Shown in pieces: positions 41,908 through 49,438 of a stretch of DNA of 64,000 nucleotides. The position numbers were made by a program, and so were the translations under genes. This stretch comes from a virus. Location: positions 1-64,000 of the IMG/VR virus record IMGVR_UViG_3300024999_001770; one strand, written 5' to 3'. The notes under the pieces were generated by a model. The model did not search any database and was not told the origin of the DNA. It was given only the letters and a program-made list of their open reading frames with translations. Numbering within the stretch: position 1 is the first letter of the stretch; each line of letters starts with the position of its first letter.

Positions 41908-42186
41908 TTGGGAACAAAAACTAAGGTTAACGAGGATCAGTTCGAGAATGAATTTCTCGATGAGGCCAACGTGCAGGTCGAAGTTAAGGTCAGCGATGAC
42001 GAGGGCGAGACATGGCACAGACGCAAAATCAGTATGATCCTAGGCTTGGGCGAATCCGGACTTAATGAAGGAGAGCTATTCCAATTCAATGGGGAGAAAT
42101 ATAGAGTTTTAACCGGGGAGGATGGATTGATAGCTGAGCCCCTAAAAAAGCCAGTCGGTGAGAAGAAGTCAGCAAAACGAAAGTAG
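41908..42186 (+). CDS. Hypothetical protein, 92 aa
   Basis: TTG start after AAGGGGG. Acidic N-terminal half (FENEFLDEANVQVEVKVSDD), a GLGESGLNEGELFQFNGEKY segment, and a basic tail (KKPVGEKKSAKRK). A small beta domain is probable. No family recognised. Confidence 0.5.
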   Translation: MGTKTKVNEDQFENEFLDEANVQVEVKVSDDEGETWHRRKISMILGLGESGLNEGELFQFNGEKYRVLTGEDGLIAEPLKKPVGEKKSAKRK

Positions 42187-42331
42187 GAAATAGACAAGGA
42201 AGCCCGATCTAACCCCAGCAAGAGTTCTCGGACTTCCTTACTAAAAACACACTTCCGAAGAAGGGTTCTTACGCTTTGATTATATCCATTATTAACCTTC
42301 TTTGACAAGTGGTATTTTGAGGGGGAAAATA

Positions 42332-42574
42332 ATGACTACAGAAGAAGATCAAATTCTTATTGACTTATATGAGGACATCAAGGATGATCAAGAATTTGCA
42401 ATTATAATGAAGGAAGTAGTTAAATTAGGAAAGATCATGATTGATAAATTAGGCACTGATTATCTTTTGTTCCTTAAATATGAAGAGTTAATTTGTCATG
42501 CAGAGGGGATAAAGCTTAAAAAGGCACTTGGATTTATGAATATAGATTCTAAAGTTAATACAGATAACATGTAG
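42332..42574 (+). CDS. Hypothetical acidic protein, 80 aa
   Basis: Starts at the ATG at 42332, 8 nt after GAGGGGG. All helical (EEDQILIDLYEDIKDDQEFA; GKIMIDKLGTDYLLFLKYEE). Its final codons form the left arm of a 20-bp inverted repeat. Unknown function; location beside the integrase suggests an accessory to recombination or simply cargo. Confidence 0.5.
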   Translation: MTTEEDQILIDLYEDIKDDQEFAIIMKEVVKLGKIMIDKLGTDYLLFLKYEELICHAEGIKLKKALGFMNIDSKVNTDNM

Positions 42575-42609
42575 AAGGCAATGAATTAACTTCTACATGT
42601 TATCTGTAT
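42558..42609. repeat. 20-bp perfect inverted repeat beside integrase
   Basis: Arms at 42558-42577 and 42590-42609 (ATACAGATAACATGTAGAAG and its complement) around a 12-nt spacer. It overlaps the stop codon of the 80-aa gene. Its length is more than a terminator needs, and it lies in the only gap next to the serine integrase, where attP of such phages is usually found. Confidence 0.6.
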
Positions 42610-42621
42610 ATGGCTTAAAGC

Positions 42622-42650
42622 AGCACCCAGTATGGAACTGGGTGCTTTTA
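42622..42650. terminator. Strong terminator between 80-aa gene and integrase
   Basis: AGCACCCAGT-ATGGA-ACTGGGTGCT, perfect 10-bp stem followed by TTTATT on the plus strand. On the minus strand it is followed by TTAAGCC, so it mainly stops plus-strand transcripts. It abuts the integrase stop codon. Confidence 0.75.
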
Positions 42651-44252
42651 TTGCGCTTCGTTCTGTGGAATCTCGGATAATTTAGGATGAATTACTAAGG
42701 TAAAATCGTCATCTTTTTGGCGTTTTTCTTTTTTGTATTCAGCATAATTAAGAACCGATTTTAAAAGAGCATTTTTCTTTGCAGGATCATCTGTCTTGTA
42801 ATACAGGCTGATGGCGTTTTCAATTTTAGGAATAACCTCATTGTTAGCAGTTTTTCGGAGTTGTTCCTGTTCTATCGTTTGACCCAATTCCTTTATGGTA
42901 TTTGTAATTGTGTCTGAACGCTCAGCCAAAACTCGAGAACGTTCTAGATAAGTTTGAATATCGTAAGCTCCTTGCTCAAGTAAATCGTGTAACCGACCTT
43001 TTTGTTCAGAAATTTCTAATAGATCTTTTTCAAGTTTTTGTTTATTTTTTTCATGGAATACAATGGAATCATTCTTATCTTGTTGATTAGGTTTATCACT
43101 CCAATCAAGTTGGTAGTTTTTCAACCATTGGGAAAGTCCTTCAATTATACGATTTTCAACATAATCTAAACGAGAACTTTTGTTCGGGCAATTGGAACTG
43201 ATGCAGATTAAATGCGGATATTGTTGATGAGAATATGGGCGCCTAACCATCATGGAACCACACATTCCACAGTGTATTAAGCCGGACAAAGGGTTAACGA
43301 TTCCACTGTAAAGTTGATAAGGTACATGATATTTACCCTTGAGAATTTCTTCTGCTTTTTTAAATACTTCCATGGATATTAAAGGTTCATGTTTACCCAT
43401 TACGTCTATCCACTCATCCTTTGGTCTTGTTTTAATATCCTTCTTTTTTCCAGGCGTAATAGATTTTTTGATTTCTTTCTTTCGCCATTGGATACGGCCG
43501 GCATAGACTGCATTCTTTAGCATAAATATGATAGAAGATCTTTCCCATAATCTTCCCGTTGAAGAACGATAGCCAAGCCGATTTAACTCAGCGGCTATTT
43601 TATTTGCGCCAATGGATTTGTTGGGATCGTCATTAGTGTATAAAGTAAAAACCATCTGAACAATGGGCGCTTGTTCGGGATCGGGAACAAGAAATCTATT
43701 ACCCTTACCTTCAGACTTAATTGAATAGCCAAATGGTGCACGAGTACCGATATAGTTACCTGCTTCGACTGAGCTTACGCGGCCACGTTGAAGACGTCGA
43801 TTAATATATCGTAGTTCTTTGTGTGCCATAAATTGTTCAAAATCAACGTATTCTTCGTCCCATTCGTCGCTTAGATCATAGGTTTTTCGCGGAGTAATAA
43901 TCTTTGTGCTAGATCCTTTGAATGTTTCTAAAATTATTCCCTGGTCCTGTTTCTTTCCGCGACCCAAGCGGTCAATATCCATACAAAGCACCGCATCATA
44001 CATACCTTGTTCAATTTCCTTTAGCGTCAACAGCATTTCTGGTCTGTGTACAAGGAATTCACCGGATTCAAGTTCTTTTCTAATTTGGATGATGTTAATA
44101 TTATTTTCTTTGGCAAATTTCAATAAATAAGACTCATGCTTAGCTAGCGTTTCACCTTCCCCCCTCGCCTCTGCCTCAAGATCGGTTCTCGATTTACGAA
44201 GGTGCAAAAGTGTTCTATTAAATTTTTGCTTCAAGATCAATACCACCTTCAC
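42648..44252 (-). CDS. Large serine recombinase (phage integrase)
   Basis: 534 aa. The catalytic N-terminal domain shows HLRKSRTDLEAEA (active Ser in RKSR), MDIDRLGRGKKQDQG and the FEQFMAHKELRYINRRLQRG helix. The recombinase domain follows (TRAPFGYSIKSEGKG), then the zinc ribbon LSGLIHCGMCGSMMVRR with its later CISSNCPNK, and a coiled coil (about 400-470). It would catalyse attP x attB integration. Its ATG overlaps the repressor stop by 4 nt, coupling integrase to the lysogeny repressor. Confidence 0.92.
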   Translation of the reverse strand: MKVVLILKQKFNRTLLHLRKSRTDLEAEARGEGETLAKHESYLLKFAKENNINIIQIRKELESGEFLVHRPEMLLTLKEIEQGMYDAVLCMDIDRLGRGKKQDQGIILETFKGSSTKIITPRKTYDLSDEWDEEYVDFEQFMAHKELRYINRRLQRGRVSSVEAGNYIGTRAPFGYSIKSEGKGNRFLVPDPEQAPIVQMVFTLYTNDDPNKSIGANKIAAELNRLGYRSSTGRLWERSSIIFMLKNAVYAGRIQWRKKEIKKSITPGKKKDIKTRPKDEWIDVMGKHEPLISMEVFKKAEEILKGKYHVPYQLYSGIVNPLSGLIHCGMCGSMMVRRPYSHQQYPHLICISSNCPNKSSRLDYVENRIIEGLSQWLKNYQLDWSDKPNQQDKNDSIVFHEKNKQKLEKDLLEISEQKGRLHDLLEQGAYDIQTYLERSRVLAERSDTITNTIKELGQTIEQEQLRKTANNEVIPKIENAISLYYKTDDPAKKNALLKSVLNYAEYKKEKRQKDDDFTLVIHPKLSEIPQNEAQ

Positions 44253-44593
44253 TTTTCTTTCAAAGCTTTGATTATTTTTATGGTATTTTCAATATCTTTT
44301 TTAGTAGCATCCTTCACAATTTCGAGTAGGTCCTTGATTTCTGGACGATCTAAATATGTTTCATTAGCCGCTTCCACATTAAGCGGTATATTTTCATGTC
44401 CAAGAAGATAATCAATAGAGACAGAAAAATGATTAGCGAGTTTGGTCGCCAATTCAGTACTTAAATTTCTCTTACCCTTTTCAAGGTCATAATAGTATTG
44501 TGGCGATATGCCGAGTATCTGAGCGATCAAAATACCACTGTCTCTTCTATTTTCGCGAATTTCTCTTATCCTTAAGCCTGAGCCTGAATCCAT
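44249..44593 (-). CDS. CI-like repressor (XRE family), 114 aa
   Basis: ATG at 44593 after GGAGGG. N-terminal HTH (RIREIRENRRDSGILIAQIL; GISPQYYYDLEKGKRNLS; ANHFSVSIDYLLG), then a helical acidic tail for oligomerisation. It is divergent from the Cro-like gene across an operator-rich region and translationally coupled to the integrase. It is short and lacks a LexA-like protease domain, so induction probably uses the antirepressor. Confidence 0.82.
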   Translation of the reverse strand: MDSGSGLRIREIRENRRDSGILIAQILGISPQYYYDLEKGKRNLSTELATKLANHFSVSIDYLLGHENIPLNVEAANETYLDRPEIKDLLEIVKDATKKDIENTIKIIKALKEK

Positions 44594-44612
44594 TAATAGC
44601 CCTCCATTTATC

Positions 44613-44790
44613 AGCAATTAGCTTACTTGTTATATATTATCAACAATTAGCTGATATTTCAAACAACAAATAGCTTAAAATTGAGTAAAATTAAGCAAAT
44701 AGCAGATATTACGTGCTATTTGCTTTACAACGCCTTGAATGACAGCTATTTGCTTAAAAATACGATTGGCAAATTTAAGCTAATAGCTTA
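44613..44790. promoter_or_regulatory. Operator region with seven AGCAAATAGC-like sites
   Basis: Sites near 44613, 44643, 44667, 44694, 44714 (inverted), 44744 (inverted) and 44776 share the core (A/T)AGC-AA-TAGCTTA. The pair TAAGCAAATAGCA and TGCTATTTGCTTTA forms one large inverted repeat. The region covers both divergent starts and is the lysis/lysogeny switch. Confidence 0.75.
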
Positions 44791-44813
44791 ATATTATTAA
44801 TAAGGAGGAGGTG

Positions 44814-45050
44814 ATGGTTTTGAATTTCTCGGAAAAAATTAAAGAAGCTTTATCTAAGGGCCCATTAACCTCTGCTGAACTTGCAAAGAGGATGGGATAC
44901 ACGCCCCAATATGTGTCTGATCTGCTATTAAGTAAACGGCGTTGGAATGAGACAACTATGTCAAAAGCCTGTGAAGCATTAGGGCTAAAGTTAAGCTTAA
45001 GCAACATTATTGATGAACATAATCCCGCGCTAAAACAAAAGATAGGGTAG
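44814..45050 (+). CDS. Cro-like HTH protein, 78 aa
   Basis: FSEKIKEALSKGPLTSAELA, KRMGYTPQYVSDLLLSKRRW, TMSKACEALGLKLSLSNII: an XRE-type domain in which the recognition helix reads YTPQYVSDLLLSK. First gene of the rightward early operon, after AAGGAGGAGG. It should compete with the repressor for the seven-site region. Confidence 0.75.
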   Translation: MVLNFSEKIKEALSKGPLTSAELAKRMGYTPQYVSDLLLSKRRWNETTMSKACEALGLKLSLSNIIDEHNPALKQKIG

Positions 45051-45067
45051 AAAATGGGGGAAATAAT

Positions 45068-45328
45068 TTGCAAAATGTTAGCTTGACCAACAGGGTAGTC
45101 CCCCAGCCACTGCAGCATAAGATTAACCAGCAATGGTATGGGAGTGATGCTGCAGTGGATTGTACCCAAAATCTAATGATAATAGGTAGAACGAAAATCA
45201 TTATAGTTGCCCCACCTCCTAAAACAAAAGAGGAGACTGCGTGTATACTTTCAGACCTAAAAAACGCTTGTTGGGCAATTATTAAGGAAGGTCAGGAAGT
45301 GCGGAGTAAGCCAGGCTTAGTTTTATAG
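45068..45328 (+). CDS. Hypothetical early protein, 86 aa
   Basis: TTG start after GGGGGAAAT. The sequence (VVPQPLQHKINQQWYGSDAA; IIIVAPPPKTKEETACILSD) has no recognised family. It is followed by a weak GGGG-TTAAAAG-CCCC hairpin and T-run near 45329-45354. Confidence 0.5.
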   Translation: MQNVSLTNRVVPQPLQHKINQQWYGSDAAVDCTQNLMIIGRTKIIIVAPPPKTKEETACILSDLKNACWAIIKEGQEVRSKPGLVL

Positions 45329-45361
45329 GGGTTAAAAGCCCCGCATTTTTTTAAAGCTTGA

Positions 45362-45386
45362 TGGGACAAGTATATAGATTGTCCCA
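45362..45386. promoter_or_regulatory. Inverted repeat TGGGACA...TGTCCCA before antirepressor
   Basis: 7-bp arms separated by 11 bp of AT-rich sequence, 73 bp upstream of the antirepressor start. Spacing suits a dimeric regulator; the antirepressor is probably under separate control here. Confidence 0.5.
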
Positions 45387-45459
45387 GTTTATATTACTCA
45401 AGTACCTACGAAATAGACCTAATAGTGAAAAAGCGGGCTAATTAATTTAGGAGGTAACC

Positions 45460-46302
45460 ATGAGCGATTTAATTACAGTATCCGGAGTTAATGGGTACAT
45501 CGATGAAGACGGAACAGCATGGTTAAACACGGAGGCAGTTTCAAGAGGATTGGGATTTGTGCAATTAAAAGATGGTAAGGAATACGTAAGATGGGATCGC
45601 GTGGGCGGTTATTTATCCGATATGGGTTTTCCCCATCTGGTGGGGAAAGAGTTTATCCCTGAAAATGCCTTCTATCGTCTTTCAATGAAGGGTGAAACGG
45701 AAAGTGCAAAAGCCTTCCAGGCATTGGTGGCTGATGAAATACTACCATCTATTCGTAAAACTGGTTCTTACACAGCCTCAAGGTCAAACTATTCCCAATC
45801 CATCTCACCCTGGCACAGCGCAGCCATCGGCGAGATCCGTTTCGCCAAAGAGTTTGCCATAGCAGCCGGCATTCGGACCGAACGAGTATTGGCAGTTGCA
45901 TTGGCTCGTATCGAAAAGGAAACAGGCAAGCAACTAGGCGATTACCGCAAAACACTCCCCGCTCCCAAAGAGGAAGACGCTGAAATACTTAACTCCGGTC
46001 AAATCGGTGAAAGGCTAATTCCGCCACTCAAAGCAAGTAACGTTAACCTAACACTCGAAAAGATGGGATTCCAACAAGGCCTACGCGAACCAGGTAAAGT
46101 TCCGGGCACTGAACGACTGATCAAACATAATCCTTGGAGGCTAACGGACAGGGGTAAAGAGTTCGGTATGATGCAGGACTCAGCTAAGCAGCAGGGCGCG
46201 AACAAGTGGGAAGGATTTCAGATCATGTGGTCGTCCAAGACGGTGGATGCTGTTCGGGATTTCTTGGATCGGAAGAGTCCATTAGAAGAAGGGGAGGATT
46301 AA
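45460..46302 (+). CDS. Antirepressor (Bro-N type), 280 aa
   Basis: N-terminal Bro-N-like domain (EDGTAWLNTEAVSRGLGFVQ; FYRLSMKGETESAKAFQALV; DEILPSIRKTGSYT), linker, then a C-terminal domain (LIPPLKASNVNLTLEKMGFQ; NPWRLTDRGKEFGMM; FQIMWSSKTVDAVRDFL) that resembles KilA-C-like ends. Antirepressors inactivate phage repressors upon induction. AGGAGGT precedes the ATG. It is tightly followed by a zinc-finger mini gene. Confidence 0.8.
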   Translation: MSDLITVSGVNGYIDEDGTAWLNTEAVSRGLGFVQLKDGKEYVRWDRVGGYLSDMGFPHLVGKEFIPENAFYRLSMKGETESAKAFQALVADEILPSIRKTGSYTASRSNYSQSISPWHSAAIGEIRFAKEFAIAAGIRTERVLAVALARIEKETGKQLGDYRKTLPAPKEEDAEILNSGQIGERLIPPLKASNVNLTLEKMGFQQGLREPGKVPGTERLIKHNPWRLTDRGKEFGMMQDSAKQQGANKWEGFQIMWSSKTVDAVRDFLDRKSPLEEGED

Positions 46303-46461
46303 GTGGGCACACCAAAATGTAAAACCTGCAACTGGCTCCTACGCTCCGGTCGAAAAAGCTTTTGCAATCACAATCAGGCATGGACAAAGCGTTATGCAAG
46401 ACCTATTCCATCGAAGGAGGCTAGACCATCTCCTAGTTGGTGCCCGTCGAGGATTGTGTAG
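46303..46461 (+). CDS. Small zinc-finger protein, 52 aa
   Basis: GTG directly after the antirepressor stop, with GGGGAGG at the right distance. CKTCNWLLRS and FCNHNQAW give CxxC and CxH ligands. Function unknown. Confidence 0.5.
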   Translation: MGTPKCKTCNWLLRSGRKSFCNHNQAWTKRYARPIPSKEARPSPSWCPSRIV

Positions 46462-46475
46462 GGGGTGAATCGCAA

Positions 46476-46541
46476 GTGTTGATACCAACATTAATCCTAC
46501 TCCTTGACGTGTATGTACTACTTTGGATTTTAACGAGGTAG
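46476..46541 (+). CDS. Possible 21-aa membrane peptide
   Basis: GTG preceded by GGGGGTGA reads MLIPTLILLLDVYVLLWILTR up to the last residue, i.e. nearly all hydrophobic. Such tiny TM peptides occur in phage early operons. Coding is uncertain because there is no comparative support. Confidence 0.28.
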   Translation: MLIPTLILLLDVYVLLWILTR

Positions 46542-46556
46542 AGAGGAGGTATAACC

Positions 46557-46925
46557 ATGCAGATAGCAACATTCCAAGCCCAATATGACGTGCAACTAGG
46601 CGACAAAGTATTATTCGCCAATATTCCTACCGAGATCGTGGACATCCGATGCAGCCATTACCTTGCATGTGGAAAAGTCGAGTTTGAGTTCAAGCTTGAT
46701 CTTTTGAACGAGTTGTGGTGCGAACGTAAGGACTTTGTTTATCCGGTCCCTGTTAAAACTGAAGCGAATAACCTTGGAAAGATCACGGAGGAACACCCAG
46801 ACGGCCCAACTTGCTCGCCAGAGATTATGGCATTGATCCAAGACGGAACACTCTGCGAACAGTGCGGAGAATACATCGGAGAACCGGTTGGGTATCCGAG
46901 GGAGTGCGAAGGCTGCAAAGACTAA
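46557..46925 (+). CDS. Hypothetical protein with C-terminal zinc ribbon, 122 aa
   Basis: AGAGGAGG precedes the ATG. The first 70 residues are beta-rich (VQLGDKVLFANIPTEIVDIR). The end carries LCEQCGEYIGEPVGYPRECE-GC, two CxxC pairs for one zinc. No function known. Confidence 0.55.
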   Translation: MQIATFQAQYDVQLGDKVLFANIPTEIVDIRCSHYLACGKVEFEFKLDLLNELWCERKDFVYPVPVKTEANNLGKITEEHPDGPTCSPEIMALIQDGTLCEQCGEYIGEPVGYPRECEGCKD

Positions 46926-46963
46926 CCCAATAACCTCATCGGCGAGAGGAGGTGAAAACCCAA

Positions 46964-47131
46964 TTGGCAAAATTCAAACTCGACTACGGCCTACAGGCTG
47001 AACACTTACACCCGCGCCAAGTCGCTGTAGCGCTGCAGACTCGACGTAACCAACGCAGAGCAGCAACTCAGAAGCGCACGCCTAAATGCTTCAGAAGTGT
47101 TCATTCCAGAGCAGTACGTTATTCGGCTTAA
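46964..47131 (+). CDS. Small basic protein, 55 aa
   Basis: TTG start, GAGAGGAGG upstream. The sequence AKFKLDYGLQAEHLHPRQVA followed by QTRRNQRRAATQKRTPKC is Arg-rich. It overlaps nothing upstream and ends 38 nt before the next start. Possibly nucleic-acid binding; unknown. Confidence 0.5.
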   Translation: MAKFKLDYGLQAEHLHPRQVAVALQTRRNQRRAATQKRTPKCFRSVHSRAVRYSA

Positions 47132-47168
47132 ACCTAACGTGGACAAGCTTGACGCAGGGGAGGTACGA

Positions 47169-47600
47169 ATGAACTACCTTAAAAAAGGCCTAGTCGTAAT
47201 CGCAGGATCGTTTGCGTTCAACGTCTTAGAAACTTGGCATTTTGGTTGGAACTTATACCCACAAAGCACTTTAGAAGGATTCGCTAGCATGGCTACAGGA
47301 GTTGGCCTATCAATTGGATTTGCTCTTATGTCTGGTCACGTAATCGCTTCAGTACTTGATCTAACCATTCAAAAAAGGGAATCCATGAAGCAATTAGTAG
47401 CTCTTGTGAAAATTTCTTACTATTACCGTCAGTCAGGAAAGGCACTTGACAAGGCCCTGGAGGCTCTTAACAAGGAGGCTCTTAACCAGGAAGATGTTAA
47501 CCAGGAAGATATTGACGAGGCCGAGAGGTATGAGGCGGTTTATCACGAGTACGAGAAGAAGGCCTCGGCTTGCGACTGGCGGAAAGAGGAATCCCTATGA
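47169..47600 (+). CDS. Early membrane protein, 143 aa
   Basis: Start at the ATG at 47169 after AGGGGAGG. Two TM segments (GLVVIAGSFAFNVLETWHF; FASMATGVGLSIGFALMSGH) are followed by a cytoplasmic helical tail with a short internal repeat (ALNKEALNQEDVNQEDIDEA). Could be a superinfection-exclusion-type protein; this is only a guess from topology and early position. Confidence 0.5.
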   Translation: MNYLKKGLVVIAGSFAFNVLETWHFGWNLYPQSTLEGFASMATGVGLSIGFALMSGHVIASVLDLTIQKRESMKQLVALVKISYYYRQSGKALDKALEALNKEALNQEDVNQEDIDEAERYEAVYHEYEKKASACDWRKEESL

Positions 47601-47776
47601 ACCACACTCAAGCCGTACTTCTAGGCCACGTAATCCCGATGCTCACAGCCTTTCAGCTTTGGTGCTGGTATCAATCAGGCAAACGCAAAAAAGTCCGTCA
47701 ACGGGCCAACGTCAACGGACTCAAGGGAAAATCAATCATCATTAGTATACCACAACTCAGGAAGGGGATGAAATGA
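47597..47776 (+). CDS. Small protein with one TM helix, 59 aa
   Basis: The ATG overlaps the preceding stop (ATGA). An N-terminal hydrophobic stretch (AVLLGHVIPMLTAFQLWCWY) is followed by a basic region (SGKRKKVRQR). Coupled to the 143-aa membrane protein, so the two probably work together. Confidence 0.5.
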   Translation: MNHTQAVLLGHVIPMLTAFQLWCWYQSGKRKKVRQRANVNGLKGKSIIISIPQLRKGMK

Positions 47777-47777
47777 G

Positions 47778-48059
47778 TTGTTAGCGCTTTCCTATACGGA
47801 AGCCGTAAGACTTAACTATTACGCCCTGGTGATTTCAATCCTCGGCGAGTGTCTCCCTGAGATGGCCTTTGAGAAATTGCAGAGCGATAAGCCAGGAAAT
47901 GTTAAAAACCAGTTAACGTCCGAGGACTGGGACGACATGGCGAAACTGCGTGAACAAGGTGTTTATTATAAGGACCTTGAGGCGATTTACGGCTTAAACA
48001 TGGGTCATATTTGCCGGAATCTAAAGAGTCTTAAAGCTAAAAAAGAAATTGGAGGATGA
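47778..48059 (+). CDS. HTH-containing hypothetical protein, 93 aa
   Basis: TTG start after AAGGGGATG. The C-terminal half (DDMAKLREQGVYYKDLEAIY; GLNMGHICRNLKSLKAKK) is a probable sigma-70 region-4 or resolvase-like HTH. A small early transcription factor is likely. Confidence 0.55.
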   Translation: MLALSYTEAVRLNYYALVISILGECLPEMAFEKLQSDKPGNVKNQLTSEDWDDMAKLREQGVYYKDLEAIYGLNMGHICRNLKSLKAKKEIGG

Positions 48060-48062
48060 ATT

Positions 48063-48701
48063 ATGTTTATAACCCTAGGATTTCTCAAGGAAAAATCAGC
48101 TTGCGGTGCAGGACAAAGATATTTCGCGGATCATTTCCCTGAAGGTGCAGAGTACCAAGCCGTATTGGATGTCTTGGCGAAGGAGAATCAAGACGGTTAC
48201 GCAGATTGGTTAATGGAGGCCGTTGGAAAAACTGATGCTGTTATGGAGATCGACGGAGATTTAGAGATTGAGGGAAACATTTTCTTCGCGGGATTAATTA
48301 AAGTGAGCGGATTTATAAAAGCAAGTTTACGCATCAAGGCAGGCAGTGGCATCAAGGCAGGCAGTGGCATCAAGGCAGGCAGTGGCATCAAGGCAGGCAG
48401 TGGCATCGAGGCAGGCTGGGGCATCAAGGCAGGCAGTGGCATCGAGGCAGGCAGTGGCATCGAGGCAGGCTGGGGCATCAAGGCAGGCAGTGGCATCAAG
48501 GCAGGCAGTGGCATCGAGGCAGGCAGTGGCATCGAGGCAGGCTGGGGCATCAAGGCAGGCAGTGGCATCGAGGCAGGCGATGATTACGGAATTTACGCAG
48601 GACTGAGAGTCCGAATTTCATTGAAAGCGCAATACGCGGTAGTAGTTGCAAAAGAAGCGCCTAAAAACTTATTGCTCGGTATTTTCAAGGCCAAGGAATA
48701 A
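48063..48701 (+). CDS. Hexapeptide-repeat beta-solenoid protein, 212 aa
   Basis: Residues 1-60 are a conventional domain (AGQRYFADHFPEGAEYQAVL). From about residue 61 there are hexads beginning with an aliphatic residue: MEIDGD, LEIEGN, IFFAGL, IKVSGF, IKASLR, then 14 near-identical I(K/E)AG(S/W)G units. That hexad pattern predicts a left-handed or bactofilin-like beta-helix. A short basic C-terminus caps it. Its role is unknown; DNA mimicry or scaffold-like assembly are possible. Confidence 0.65.
   Translation: MFITLGFLKEKSACGAGQRYFADHFPEGAEYQAVLDVLAKENQDGYADWLMEAVGKTDAVMEIDGDLEIEGNIFFAGLIKVSGFIKASLRIKAGSGIKAGSGIKAGSGIKAGSGIEAGWGIKAGSGIEAGSGIEAGWGIKAGSGIKAGSGIEAGSGIEAGWGIKAGSGIEAGDDYGIYAGLRVRISLKAQYAVVVAKEAPKNLLLGIFKAKE
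48333..48584 (+). repeat. Fourteen tandem 18-bp repeats within a gene
   Basis: Unit ATCAAGGCAGGCAGTGGC, varying mainly at AAG/GAG (Lys/Glu) and AGT/TGG (Ser/Trp). Order by variant: KS KS KS KS EW KS ES EW KS KS ES EW KS, and a last diverged ES-type unit. Because the unit is a multiple of three, copy number can change without breaking the frame. Not CRISPR: there are no spacers. Confidence 0.9.
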
Positions 48702-48723
48702 CCAATCGTAGGAGGTGGACTCC

Positions 48724-48990
48724 ATGGTACTTAAACAAGAGTTATCCGTAAAATGCCAGTGTGGACAAGTTATGGAGTTCCCGGGAGGCCAAGTCAAATC
48801 GGTATGCAGCTGTGGTGCCGTATGGGAACTCGGCACTGAAGGTTTTTGGTCTATTACCTCGTTTGTGCTGATCTTAGCAAAGCCTGTAGCGGAGCCCCCA
48901 GTAGTTGAGACCGAGGTAAGGCTAAGGGCAGATGAATATCCGCGTTATCCAAGATCCAAGAAACGCAGAAAGGCGGGTAAAGGATGCTGA
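48724..48990 (+). CDS. Zinc-ribbon hypothetical protein, 88 aa
   Basis: ATG at 48724, AGGAGG 8 nt upstream. Two pairs (VKCQCGQVMEF; KSVCSCGAVWEL) suit a zinc ribbon. Very basic C-terminus (RYPRSKKRRKAGKGC). Overlaps the next gene by 7 nt. Confidence 0.6.
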   Translation: MVLKQELSVKCQCGQVMEFPGGQVKSVCSCGAVWELGTEGFWSITSFVLILAKPVAEPPVVETEVRLRADEYPRYPRSKKRRKAGKGC

Positions 48991-49253
48991 AAAAGGTCGG
49001 GAAGGTTGTTCGTAAGGTATTGCGTGATCTTAAAGCCGAATCGCTCAAGCGTGAAGACGAGGCTCATAAGATCGAGCAAGAGACGCGCCGGATTGAGAAG
49101 AAACTCGATAGTCAGGAGTCTGATCACAAGACTATTGCTACTGTTAGTGATGATGGCGTAATCGTGGATTACATGGACGGCAGGAATATTAGTCAGAGGG
49201 GCGTTACTCCGATGTTTATTAGACCGTTCGGGATGCGGGAAAAGAAATGGTAA
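48984..49253 (+). CDS. Hypothetical coiled-coil protein, 89 aa
   Basis: Strongly charged coiled coil (VVRKVLRDLKAESLKREDEA; HKIEQETRRIEKKLDSQE) followed by ATVSDDGVIVDYMDGRNISQ. Starts within the preceding gene and ends within the next (7-nt overlaps). Unknown function. Confidence 0.5.
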   Translation: MLKKVGKVVRKVLRDLKAESLKREDEAHKIEQETRRIEKKLDSQESDHKTIATVSDDGVIVDYMDGRNISQRGVTPMFIRPFGMREKKW

Positions 49254-49438
49254 CTCACGCGTCCAGGGACAGGTATAGCGATGGTAAAAATCTTTCCAAG
49301 GCCGTACAGGTTGCAAAATGCGGAAACTCAGTGCCTCCAGTGTGGCCTGATGCGCTTGTTAGGTCTAATTTGCCAGATCTTTGTAGCGGAACAAAACCAA
49401 TTGAGGAAGGAGAATTCATTTGGACCAATTCGAATTAG
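49247..49438 (+). CDS. Small protein like the C-terminus of a DNA methyltransferase, 63 aa
   Basis: Contains NLSKAVQVAKCGNSVPPVWP DALVRSNLPDLC (given in two parts). GNSVPP with a preceding Gln is the final conserved motif of many C5-cytosine methyltransferases and related phage methylases. No catalytic part is present upstream, so this is either a remnant or a split regulatory piece. Overlaps the upstream stop. Confidence 0.5.
   Translation: MVTHASRDRYSDGKNLSKAVQVAKCGNSVPPVWPDALVRSNLPDLCSGTKPIEEGEFIWTNSN

Noticed and set aside
34000-42650. Boundary between two tandem prophages
   Set aside because: Not excluded, but no attachment-site repeat, bacterial gene or second lysis/terminase set was seen, and the window begins exactly at terminase; the single permuted genome is simpler.
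48333-48584. CRISPR-like tandem repeats
   Set aside because: Units are contiguous, lack spacers, keep the reading frame and encode a regular hexapeptide; no cas genes nearby.
48197-48606. Open frames on both strands through the 18-bp repeats (Pro/Leu-rich and Arg/Gln-rich products)
   Set aside because: They arise because an 18-bp repeat without stops stays open in several frames; neither has a ribosome site and their composition is artificial.
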